Shown: positions 11,548 to 19,786 of the stretch, in pieces
Layout of the letters: the number at the start of each line of letters is the position of its first letter
Position numbering within the stretch: position 1 is the first letter of the stretch
Assembly (NCBI RefSeq): GCF_000002515.2
Contig: NC_006039.1
Coordinates: 1,240,001-1,304,000, forward strand
DNA length: 64,000 nt
Direction: 5' to 3'
DNA from: Kluyveromyces lactis
Taxonomy: Eukaryota > Ascomycota > Saccharomycetes > Saccharomycetales > Saccharomycetaceae
Position numbers and translations under genes: made by a program
The notes under the pieces: model-generated
What the model was told of the DNA's origin: nothing
The model's database searches: none
The model's input: only the letters and a program-made list of their open reading frames with translations

Positions 11548-12159
11548 CTATGGTTTATTGTCCTTTGGATAGTTTTTCTGCCTTTCTGCATCTAACAATC
11601 GCTCAATCTCATCGCCGTGTTTTGCAGTTTTTTGCATATCGTCTTTGTAAGCGTAATCGATATATATCAGTTTGTTTGCCAAATTTGTCTCGTTAAGCTG
11701 CTGCAGAGCTTCGTCCGAATGTTTAAAGGTAGTAAACCATACATACGCGCATCGTAGAGTTCCGTTTTGTAAATAGAATACCTCAGGTTTCCGAAGTAAT
11801 TTACCAAATATTTTGAATATATTACTCAATTGGGGTACATCAATGGATTCATCTAAATTCTTCACAAATAACTTGGCACCAACATCAAAATCTGTTGTTT
11901 CCGGCTGTTTGTTGGATCTTCGTACTTTCAACGGTTTTCCATATAAACTCACTCTATTGTCGAACAGCTTACAGACATAATCGACATCATCATTCACAAA
12001 CTTGATAAATGCATACTTCGAATGTTGACTATCATCCTCGTCCTGTTTCTCTTTCGGAAATTTGATATATGAAATAGGTCCGGCCTGTACAAATAATTCA
12101 TATAACAATGACTTGTTGACTCTGCTGTCTAAGTTTCCAACATACACTGTATTACTCAT
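11548..12159 (-). CDS. HSH49: U2 snRNP SF3b subunit Hsh49 (SF3B4 homologue)
   Basis: A 203-residue protein made of two RNA recognition motifs with little else, as in S. cerevisiae Hsh49 (213). RRM1 has RNP2 VYVGNL at the N-terminus and RNP1-like KYAFIKFV near 50; RRM2 has LFVKNL near 90-95 and RCAYVWFT near 135. It is an SF3b component of the U2 snRNP that binds near the branch site and contacts Cus1. It converges with GNT1 at very short distance, so the two 3' UTRs must overlap. Upstream is the long 1.9 kb gap to SPE2. Confidence 0.93.
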   Translation of the reverse strand: MSNTVYVGNLDSRVNKSLLYELFVQAGPISYIKFPKEKQDEDDSQHSKYAFIKFVNDDVDYVCKLFDNRVSLYGKPLKVRRSNKQPETTDFDVGAKLFVKNLDESIDVPQLSNIFKIFGKLLRKPEVFYLQNGTLRCAYVWFTTFKHSDEALQQLNETNLANKLIYIDYAYKDDMQKTAKHGDEIERLLDAERQKNYPKDNKP

Positions 12160-12345
12160 AATACGTGAGACTGAAGTTTGAAACGGGATTAATTTTAGTT
12201 AGTTGTTTGGTGCTACCCAGATCATAAGTGGCAATTGTATACGAAAGTATCTATTTACTAAGTTATCGTGGTATTGTTGAATACTCAGCATAATTCAAGA
12301 TGCATTTACAGATTTCAAAGGATGAGATTGCGTTCAAGATTTCAA

Positions 12346-12355
12346 ATCACGTGAT
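12346..12355. promoter_or_regulatory. Palindromic Cbf1-type E-box
   Basis: ATCACGTGAT is a perfect 10-base palindrome with the RTCACGTG core bound by Cbf1/CPF1 in yeasts. It lies about 190 bases upstream of the HSH49 start. Function is inferred from the motif only. Confidence 0.4.
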
Positions 12356-13355
12356 ACCATCTCAGTTAAATTTGAAAACCCATTCAAAGAACTCAACACA
12401 AGCATCTTAGTTCAAAAACAACTGATAGCGTTCATTCAAATGACTATCCAGTAATCGAAATGATTTAGAGCTAAAGCCCTAATGCATCGTGCCTATTTCA
12501 GATGTCGACTAGTGATTGTTTTCTTTTTTTTTTCAGTTCTTGAGCATCAAGCCGATCGCATATTATTGGAATTAAATTTTTCAAACGTTGAAAAGAATCA
12601 AATTGAGGAAAGCCCAACTTAGTTAGTTAATGGCTGCTTTGTTAAATATACACCTACTGATTTTTATTATAGTGTATTATACAGTTTTATCTTTTGTTGT
12701 ATTTCTTAATACTGTATAGATCAGCAATTTGAGCGTTCGATGGTAACTTGTGTTTATCTTTCCCTTGGAGGTTGCGCATGTCAGAATGTTTTTTCTTAGA
12801 CTTGATCTCTCATATTGATTTGGTTCAATTAAGTCGCGCTTACTCTTTCCCTCTTCCTCCTCAGAATGATTTCTGTTGACATAAAAGATGGGTTCTAGTG
12901 CTTCTGATTTAGGTGTAAGCAACAATGAGTTTTGGGAATTGCAATGAATAGTTAAGTGAATATCTCTATTCCAGTCATGAGCACCATATAGCAGTTGTAC
13001 GAGTTTTTCGAACAACTGCGCCCAACTAGTTCACTTGATACTGTGTTGGATTGTCCTCACTGTCTACTTTGAGAACATTTTAATTCATCACGTCAAAATC
13101 AGTAGTATCAAGCTAGTGGTACTCGGAATGTGGAGAGAAAACTTCTACCATTCAACTCATATTGCAGGACGTAAGGTAAGAGGTGCCAGATTTCATTTGG
13201 CAGCATCCTTTTCTCATTTATGAGAATAGTTCCCATACTGTTATTTATACCTGAGTCGCGCAGCATTACACTCTTCTTATATACTGAGGAAATCATGTTT
13301 TCTGTAGGATGAGTAGGCGTGATGAGCTAAATTGTGAAGAGATGATCGAGTATGA

Positions 13356-13380
13356 TCACTGAATCTTTTTGATTCAGTGA
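13356..13380. repeat. Perfect 10-bp inverted repeat with T5 loop
   Basis: TCACTGAATC at 13356-13365 and GATTCAGTGA at 13371-13380 are exact reverse complements separated by TTTTT. It lies in the HSH49-SPE2 gap, roughly 670 bases upstream of SPE2. A GTGATGA sequence at 13319-13325 resembles a snoRNA C box, but no consistent D box, terminal stem or rRNA guide could be recognised. Role unknown. Confidence 0.7.
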
Positions 13381-14044
13381 CAAAGGATTGAACATACCTG
13401 ATCTGCATTTTGCGATCTCCTATTGGAGGTAAATGACACGGGTACAAACACTACCGGGCACGATCTTAGATTAAATACTCCCGTTTTAATCACTCAACTA
13501 TTGTTCTTAGATAATAGCTTGTGTTTCAAGTACGGGTGAAATTTTTTTTATGTAGAAGACGAAGCACGTCGAATATATACCTTGTAGATCTAGGCAGTTC
13601 CACCGAACTCTGTTCTCTTTTATCTTGAACTTGCGCTTACTCCTACCCTTTCTTTGTTCGATGATATTTTCACTCCTGTGAAACTGCCTAGTTTTTGGTT
13701 TTGTTCATGTGATTTGAGGCGATAGCCCATCTGAAAATTTTGGAATTTTTCAGTTTCTCCTCTGGCTTGCGATGAGTTTCGATACAATTCATTCATTACA
13801 ACGTTTTTTTTTTTGCACTTATCGATGAGGAAACGACAACGATCATCAATTTAATTAGTAACTCCTTTATAAAGGGTTCTCACCAGCAAATAATCCGAAA
13901 CTGACACACCTTTGTTCCTGTCTGCATTTTTCTTCTTTCTACATTCATTTTGAGAAGAATTTCGACGTTTTCGCAACGATTTTCCTCTATTCGTTATACC
14001 TGAGATACAAAGAATAATAGCAGACAATCAGTGAACAGCCAAGA

Positions 14045-15148
14045 ATGGTCGAAGAGACAAATGCCTTTGAGGGTCCAGAGAAGTTGTTGGAAATTTGGTT
14101 TTATCCCAAAAAGACCGAAGTGCCGCACGCTGAAAGATCTTTAAGAAGTATTGATCACAGCAAATGGAAAGAACTCTTGGAACTTGTGAAATGCGAAATT
14201 TTGTCCACTTTCAGTACCGATGATATGGACTGTTTTTTGCTCAGTGAATCTTCTATGTTTGTATTTGATCATAAATTAATGTTGAAGACTTGTGGTACAA
14301 CTACCACTCTTCTATGTTTACCTAAACTTTTTGAACTAATCAATATGGAATTAGAGTGGAATTTCCAATTCCGTGATGACCTCACTGGAGAAATAAAGAA
14401 TCATCCTTATAAAGTATTCTACTCCCGTAGAGCTTTTATGTTCCCAGAAAATCAACGGTCAATTCACCGAAGCTGGAATGATGAAGTCAATTATTTGAAT
14501 CAGTTTTTCATCACAGGCAAATCCTACGTTGTAGGAAGAATTGATCAAAACGACCATTGGAATTTGTATGTGACTAAGACCAATGATGCGTTATGCAGTG
14601 GACCAGATAACGCCCAAGAAGATGATTTCACTCTGGAGATCTTGATGACCGATTTGAGCCGTTCTCATGCTCAGAGATTTGTTACTGATGAGCCAGATCA
14701 TATGGACGGCCATATCATCGGTACCAAGATGACCAATAAGACAGCTATCAACAAGATCTATGATTTCGATGCAAACAAGATTAGCTTCAAACAAGATTCT
14801 TACGGGTTTCAGCCATGTGGTTATTCTTGTAACATGGTGTTAAACCAATCATATTACTACACTATTCATGTGACACCAGAACAGGACTGGTCATATGCCT
14901 CTTTCGAGAGTAACGTCTTATTGAACAAAATTGACACCACCTCCACTCAATTGGATGTTATCAATAACGTCTTAAATATCTTCCAACCACTAGATTTTTG
15001 TTTGACTATGTTCATCAAGACAGAAAGTGCAGAATGTGTTGATGCAAAGTTCCCATATAACAAGGTAGCCAACTACGAAAAGCAGGACAGAATTGTCCAC
15101 GATCTGGACGACTACCAATTGATTTATATTAGATATTCAAAGATATGA
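14045..15148 (+). CDS. SPE2: S-adenosylmethionine decarboxylase proenzyme
   Basis: A 367-residue proenzyme (S. cerevisiae Spe2: 396). It makes decarboxylated SAM, the aminopropyl donor for spermidine and spermine. Self-cleavage occurs at the conserved Glu-Ser bond in LLSESSMFV; here E68-S69, which would leave a pyruvoyl group on the alpha chain. Further family signatures are KTCGTTTTL downstream of the cleavage site and the GYSCNM-type segment (FQPCGYSCNMVLN) holding the catalytic cysteine. The gene next to it is GAD1. In S. cerevisiae SPE2 (YOL052C) is beside DDR2, and GAD1 is beside HOR7, consistent with an ancestral SPE2-GAD1-DDR2/HOR7 block. Confidence 0.96.
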   Translation: MVEETNAFEGPEKLLEIWFYPKKTEVPHAERSLRSIDHSKWKELLELVKCEILSTFSTDDMDCFLLSESSMFVFDHKLMLKTCGTTTTLLCLPKLFELINMELEWNFQFRDDLTGEIKNHPYKVFYSRRAFMFPENQRSIHRSWNDEVNYLNQFFITGKSYVVGRIDQNDHWNLYVTKTNDALCSGPDNAQEDDFTLEILMTDLSRSHAQRFVTDEPDHMDGHIIGTKMTNKTAINKIYDFDANKISFKQDSYGFQPCGYSCNMVLNQSYYYTIHVTPEQDWSYASFESNVLLNKIDTTSTQLDVINNVLNIFQPLDFCLTMFIKTESAECVDAKFPYNKVANYEKQDRIVHDLDDYQLIYIRYSKI

Positions 15149-16192
15149 CATTCCTCCTATTCCAGTTAAAATCATATTAACAGGACAAATGACGACAATA
15201 TCGGCGTTGTTCTGTCAACTTCACACATAAGTCATATCACTCTTTAAGAGCGAACTACCAACGACAATGTCTACATGTAGATGTAAATAATTCCGTCTGA
15301 TGCTAAAACCATTCGTCACTCTATTTTTTTTTTCAGTTCATCTCGTTTTATTTCTTCTCTTAAAATATGTTGCTTTACACATGTTGCCTGTCAAATTGTT
15401 ACTACTTGATTCTGTGTCAACAGTAAACTTTCTCCCGCAATCCAGTAGTAATTACGCTCATATCTCTTTATTAGAAACTATAGGAAACTTCTACTTCAAG
15501 CAGGAAACGGCTCTTCTAAATTACCGTAGACCGAATACTGAAGTATGTAGTACAACTTCAAATGTTAAGAATAGTCTCTCTATCCATAACAGGCCAAAAT
15601 AACCCGAACTAAATCTACAAACAAAGATATCTTCTGCAATGGTTTGCTAGGACTGGGACCTTTTCTCTTCCAGTAGTTACGATACCCATATGCAGAAACT
15701 TTAGGAAAATCCTAGAATTTGTAGGAAAAACGAAAAGAGTATTGACAATAGCAACAAAAACTAGAAGGGAATCTGCAATGTGTGGTTCGATATTGCCTAA
15801 AATAATTGACATTGTAAGGAAGTTATCTCCAGTTAATCACCATTTAGATATGACCTTGCCCTAGCCGGTATTCACCTATATTTGGATTGAGGCCTTTTCC
15901 CTAAAGCTCATTATGTAAAGTTGAAATTTTCCTTGGTCTTAAGCAAATAAAGGGTAAATTCCGTAGAAGCGTGGGGTTTTATTTCAGTCACGAACTGCTA
16001 TATAAAGAGTGGTGAATATCGATGGATAGTGGTTTGCTGACACTTATAACTAATTCTCGTTAATTCAAATTTTATGGTTGACAATTGAATGGATTTCATA
16101 ACACCGTAGTTAATATCTCATAAGGGTTCGGACTCCGAGGTACTCTTATACAGTTAGAATATATTAAATTTGGATCCGTCAAGACTATCAGG
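15149..16192. other. Intergenic SPE2-GAD1
   Basis: About 1.0 kb. An ATG-started frame at 15300-15602 encodes 100 residues but has no recognisable domain and lies in the SPE2 3' region, so I do not call it. TATATAAA at 15999-16006, about 190 bases before the GAD1 ATG, is a good TATA box. No RNA gene recognised. Confidence 0.5.
15999..16006 (+). promoter_or_regulatory. TATA box of GAD1
   Basis: TATATAAA about 187 bases upstream of the GAD1 start. TATA-containing promoters are typical of stress-regulated yeast genes, and GAD1 is one in S. cerevisiae. Confidence 0.5.
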
Positions 16193-17896
16193 ATGTTGCA
16201 CAAGGAAAAGGATATCGAAGAATCCAAGAGATTCTTTCATCACAGTACATCTGGAATGGAAGGTAACCCTGATGGGTTCGGCCTATTGCCAGATGGTTCC
16301 AAACTGGAAAGCGTTAAAGATACCAGGATTGATAAATTCGCTGTTCCAAAGAAAGGGTTACATAGCGAACATGTTTATAACTTGGTGAAGAACGAGTTGA
16401 AACTAGATGGTAATCCAGTCTTAAACTTGGCAAGTTTCGTGAACACTTTCACTGACCAGTTTGCTCAGAAATTAATCGATGAGAACTTGAATAAAAATCT
16501 AGCAGACAACGATGAGTATCCTCAATTAATCCATATGAATGAAAGATGTATCTCAATGTTGGCAAAGCTCTGGCAATCAGATACTGATCGAGACACTCCA
16601 TTGGGTTGTGCCACCACTGGTTCCAGTGAAGCTATTATGTTAGGTGGTCTTGCTATGAAGAGACAATGGGAAAAGAAAATGAGGGCTGCCAATAAGTCCA
16701 CTGAAAAACCTAACATTATTATGTCAAGTGCATGTCAAGTCGCATTGGAAAAATTCGCTCGTTACTTTGATGTTGAATGTAGGCTAGTACCAGTCGACAC
16801 CGAACATGGCTATCATTTGAATCCTAACAAACTCTGGGATTATGTTAATGAAAACACCATTGGTATCTTTGTAATCTTGGGTACCACATACACTGGACAC
16901 TTGGAAAATATTGAACAAGTTGCAGAAGTTCTTGAACATATTGAAGCTCAACACCCAGATTGGAGCAACAAGGATATCCCAATTCACGTGGATGGTGCCT
17001 CGGGTGGCTTTATTGTTCCCTTTGCTTTCACAGAAGCTCAAATGGAGTCGTATGGGCTAGGTCGTTGGGGTTTTAACCATCCAAGGGTTGTATCCATTAA
17101 CACTTCTGGTCATAAATTTGGATTGACTACCCCTGGTTTAGGATGGATTGTTTGGAAAAACGATGAGTACTTACTACCTGAGCTCAGATTCAAATTGAAG
17201 TACCTAGGTGGTATCGAAGAAACATTCAACTTGAACTTCTCCAGACCCGGTTTCCAAGTTATTCATCAATATTATAACTTATTGACATTAGGTCAACAAG
17301 GATATTACGAAAAGTTCAATCAGTCGATCTTTGTTGCGCGTGCGTTTGCATGGAAGTTGTTACAAGACCCTGACATGAGAGATGTTTTTGAAGTTGTCAG
17401 TTGTTTACATGAAAATTTAGACAACAGCTCCATTGCAGAATCCTTGGACGATTACTGGAAGAATCCACACGACTACAAACCAGGTATCCCCTTATGTGCT
17501 TTCAAATTGTCTGAAAAATTCAAATCTGAACACCCAGAGATACCCCAATCAATCATTTCGACGTTGTTAAGACAAAAAGGATGGATCATTCCTAATTATC
17601 CATTACCTGAGTCTACTGATGGTAGCGACAAAAAAGAAGTATTAAGAGTGGTCTTCAGAATTGAAATGAAGTTGGATATGGCATTGCTATTGGTGCAAGA
17701 CGTATTCGAGGTTGTCCAAAAATTGCTGAAGTCGTATGAATACTTGAATATACGTACCGAAAATGATAATCATGCGGTTTTCAAAGTATTAAGCACTCTG
17801 TCTAATGCTGACGTCAGTGAGTTGGAACATGAACTTACCGACTCACAAAAAGAAAAAGAGCAGCACATCAAGAAAAATTACAGAGGTACTTGTTAA
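16193..17896 (+). CDS. GAD1: Glutamate decarboxylase
   Basis: A 567-residue PLP-dependent decarboxylase (S. cerevisiae Gad1: 585) converting glutamate to GABA, the first step of the GABA shunt, linked to oxidative stress tolerance. Seen in the sequence are the substrate and cofactor segment TTGSSEAIMLGG, the HVDGASGGF motif with the aspartate that pairs with the PLP nitrogen, and INTSGHKFGL with the Schiff-base lysine (K308). The C-terminus carries a short charged helix ending RGTC. The ATG at 16193 gives an N-terminus like the family. Next gene is the HOR7/DDR2-like gene, as in S. cerevisiae (YMR250W, YMR251W-A). Confidence 0.96.
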   Translation: MLHKEKDIEESKRFFHHSTSGMEGNPDGFGLLPDGSKLESVKDTRIDKFAVPKKGLHSEHVYNLVKNELKLDGNPVLNLASFVNTFTDQFAQKLIDENLNKNLADNDEYPQLIHMNERCISMLAKLWQSDTDRDTPLGCATTGSSEAIMLGGLAMKRQWEKKMRAANKSTEKPNIIMSSACQVALEKFARYFDVECRLVPVDTEHGYHLNPNKLWDYVNENTIGIFVILGTTYTGHLENIEQVAEVLEHIEAQHPDWSNKDIPIHVDGASGGFIVPFAFTEAQMESYGLGRWGFNHPRVVSINTSGHKFGLTTPGLGWIVWKNDEYLLPELRFKLKYLGGIEETFNLNFSRPGFQVIHQYYNLLTLGQQGYYEKFNQSIFVARAFAWKLLQDPDMRDVFEVVSCLHENLDNSSIAESLDDYWKNPHDYKPGIPLCAFKLSEKFKSEHPEIPQSIISTLLRQKGWIIPNYPLPESTDGSDKKEVLRVVFRIEMKLDMALLLVQDVFEVVQKLLKSYEYLNIRTENDNHAVFKVLSTLSNADVSELEHELTDSQKEKEQHIKKNYRGTC

Positions 17897-19591
17897 TCTG
17901 ACCCTGTCTGTCACCACCGTATCAGATGTTTAGTCTGCCCTTTTAATCATATGTATGCTATACCGAAACTGTATGTAATTTTAAATTGTCATGATAGTAA
18001 ACTGGTAAAAAAGTATGAAAGGCGTCATACATTATGTCTTTTTTCTTTCAAAAAAAAAAAAAAACACGTAGGTAGAGAGGTGTTCCATGCATAGTTAAAC
18101 TTAGTGGTAACCATACTTGCAAATCATTTGATCAACTGATGTTATGCTTTCTGCATTTCTTTACTTCAAAACCTCTTTGGGTTCTTTTAGATTGATTTCA
18201 ATTTTTAGTTAGTTCATTGCATACAAGTCGTTCCCAATTAATAGCAAAAATTGGATAGTGCATTATCTGAACTTTGGTCCAGGTAACAGTTTATCGAGTA
18301 TTACGTTGCGGATTGCAAATAAAGATAGTATTGCTCGATGCCATTATTCATCATTGTTTACCATTTCAAATATTTTGCAAACCTGCCTTCTATACATAAT
18401 ATCCCTGTTAAAAATGCATTAATTACGCTTCTAAATTAGGAATAGTTATTTCCAAAAATGCATACTGATGCTAAAAAATAAATTTCTCCATAATACATTT
18501 CTATAGATGAAGGTGCATCTATGTGTTGACGTTCAGATGCGTCTAGACCACCATTCATCTTATAACATGTTCCCCGTTCTTCACAAAACGCCTTTAGACT
18601 GTCTAGAGCTCTAAGGCTGATGTAATATTTTCTAAACTTTTGCTGCAGCTAAAATTAAGTAATCAAAGCCTCTCTTTCCAAAAAGAAGCACAAAAAGCAT
18701 CGAAAACCAACTGGAAAAGAAAAATATAGAATAGCAAAACTAAATGTCCGTAGATAGACACGCAACATTGTACTGACTTCTCTTTTGTCGCATTCATCAT
18801 TCACTTTGATTTCTTTTTGGCAGTTTGCTTCAACATGTCATCAAGGTTTGGTGCCGAGAGTTGACTCTGGTCCGATAAGGTTGTGGGGCTAGGGTTACAA
18901 TATTAGTGATGTGATTAAAAATTTTAACGCTGTCGGACCCCGTTTCTTGAATTTTCCATGGAACACAAATGCCATTTCTACTTGAATATAGTGGGGTTGT
19001 CCTCTGTTGGAACAATACATTAAGCACATTTACAATGTTGGATTAAAATTTCTTTCTTTCTTGCTAGGATTAAATGAAGACGAAGTCAATCCGAGCGAAT
19101 AGCCCAGGGCTGGCTCTAGCTTTCGTCATTCAGCTTGTGACTAAGACTATGTAATTACCTTGATGCCTTTCGCACTTGTAGAATTATTATTAGAAGTTAT
19201 GTCGATCATGACTTAGTTACTCCCTTGCCTTGCTTCCAATGTAAACAGCGTCAACGGCGATTTTTAGGGGAGAGTATTTTAAGGTACTATCAGTATCTTA
19301 TACGTTTTTTTTTTTTTTGCTCTTTTGTGTACAGCTTAGGCAAATGCCGTACATACAAAAAGACATCAGAAGAGAGTATATAAGGTGGGGGATTAACCTT
19401 CAAGGAGTCCTGACATTTAACATTCACTATTTATTGACTCTTTTGTGTACATCTCATCATTAGTCTCGGTATATTTTAGAATATTTAGCTTTTCTATTTT
19501 ATTTCGTCTCAACTACCTAGTAACAGTACGGTAATATTCATACTAATACGACCTAAGTTCTCAAGTTAAAATAAAACTCACTAGTTCAACG
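17897..19591. other. Long intergenic GAD1-HOR7/DDR2 homologue
   Basis: About 1.7 kb without a credible ORF. It contains an A15 run at 18050-18064 just after GAD1 and a T14 tract at 19305-19318. AGGGG (stress response element core) lies at 19266-19270, and TATATAAG at 19377-19384 followed by a GGGGG stretch. The last 350 bases are the likely stress-responsive promoter of the next gene. I recognised no RNA gene in the remainder. Confidence 0.5.
19266..19384 (+). promoter_or_regulatory. STRE core, T14 tract and TATA box upstream of the HOR7/DDR2-like gene
   Basis: AGGGG at 19266-19270 is the Msn2/4 binding core. It is followed by a T14 tract (19305-19318) and TATATAAG (19377-19384). DDR2 in S. 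cerevisiae is a standard Msn2/4 target, so this arrangement fits; binding here is inferred. Confidence 0.45.
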
Positions 19592-19786
19592 ATGAAATTC
19601 TCTACAACTTTCGCTTTGGTTTCTGCTGCTTTGGTCTCTGTTGCCTCTGCTCAAACTACAACTGCCAATGACTCCGCTGCTGGTAACGACACCACTGACA
19701 ACGCTGCTGTTGGTATCGGTATGAATGCCTTCGGTTCTTCTTTGGCTGGTGCTGCTGTCGCTGGTGCGATCGCCTTTTTGATGTAA
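19592..19786 (+). CDS. Small stress-induced secretory protein, DDR2/HOR7 family
   Basis: A 64-residue protein. It has a cleavable-looking signal peptide (residues 1-20, ending SVASA), a Thr/Asn/Asp-rich middle with two N-glycosylation sequons (NDS, NDT) and a hydrophobic Gly/Ala C-terminus ending GAAVAGAIAFLM. This matches the layout and C-terminal motif of S. cerevisiae Ddr2 (61 residues) and Hor7 (59), abundant stress-induced proteins of unknown biochemical role. The two are duplicates beside SPE2 and GAD1 respectively; here both SPE2 and GAD1 lie upstream of one copy, which would be the unduplicated ancestor. Expression is likely high, from the STRE/TATA promoter. Confidence 0.85.
   Translation: MKFSTTFALVSAALVSVASAQTTTANDSAAGNDTTDNAAVGIGMNAFGSSLAGAAVAGAIAFLM

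Larger units (their letters stand above)
12160..14044. other. Long divergent gap HSH49-SPE2
   Basis: About 1.9 kb without a credible protein gene; the longest frame (about 12677-13015, minus) has no ATG. It holds the palindrome ATCACGTGAT at 12346-12355, a perfect 10-bp hairpin at 13356-13380, and a separated 10-bp inverted repeat at 13590-13599 and 13682-13691. It also holds a T11 tract at 13804-13814 and a TATAAA near 13869 suited to SPE2. A short non-coding RNA cannot be excluded. I recognised no tRNA or snRNA. Confidence 0.5.

Noticed and set aside
12677-13015. Minus-strand open frame of 112 codons in the HSH49-SPE2 gap
   Set aside because: It opens at a TTG and contains no ATG; the translation shows no domain or compositional bias of a real protein.
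13319-13401. Possible box C/D snoRNA (GTGATGA ... CTGA)
   Set aside because: No terminal stem brackets the boxes and I could not recognise an rRNA-complementary guide next to the D-box candidates.
13772-13851. Two overlapping short frames upstream of SPE2 resembling uORFs
   Set aside because: The best TATA box (about 13869) lies downstream of them, so they are probably not in the SPE2 mRNA.
15300-15602. ATG-started 100-codon frame after SPE2
   Set aside because: No family resemblance, odd composition (hydrophobic start then low-information sequence), placed in the 3' region of SPE2 with no promoter signs.
16122-16150. tRNA-like GGTTCGGACTCC sequence near 16126
   Set aside because: No matching A box, acceptor stem or Pol III terminator; it is a small chance hairpin in the GAD1 leader.
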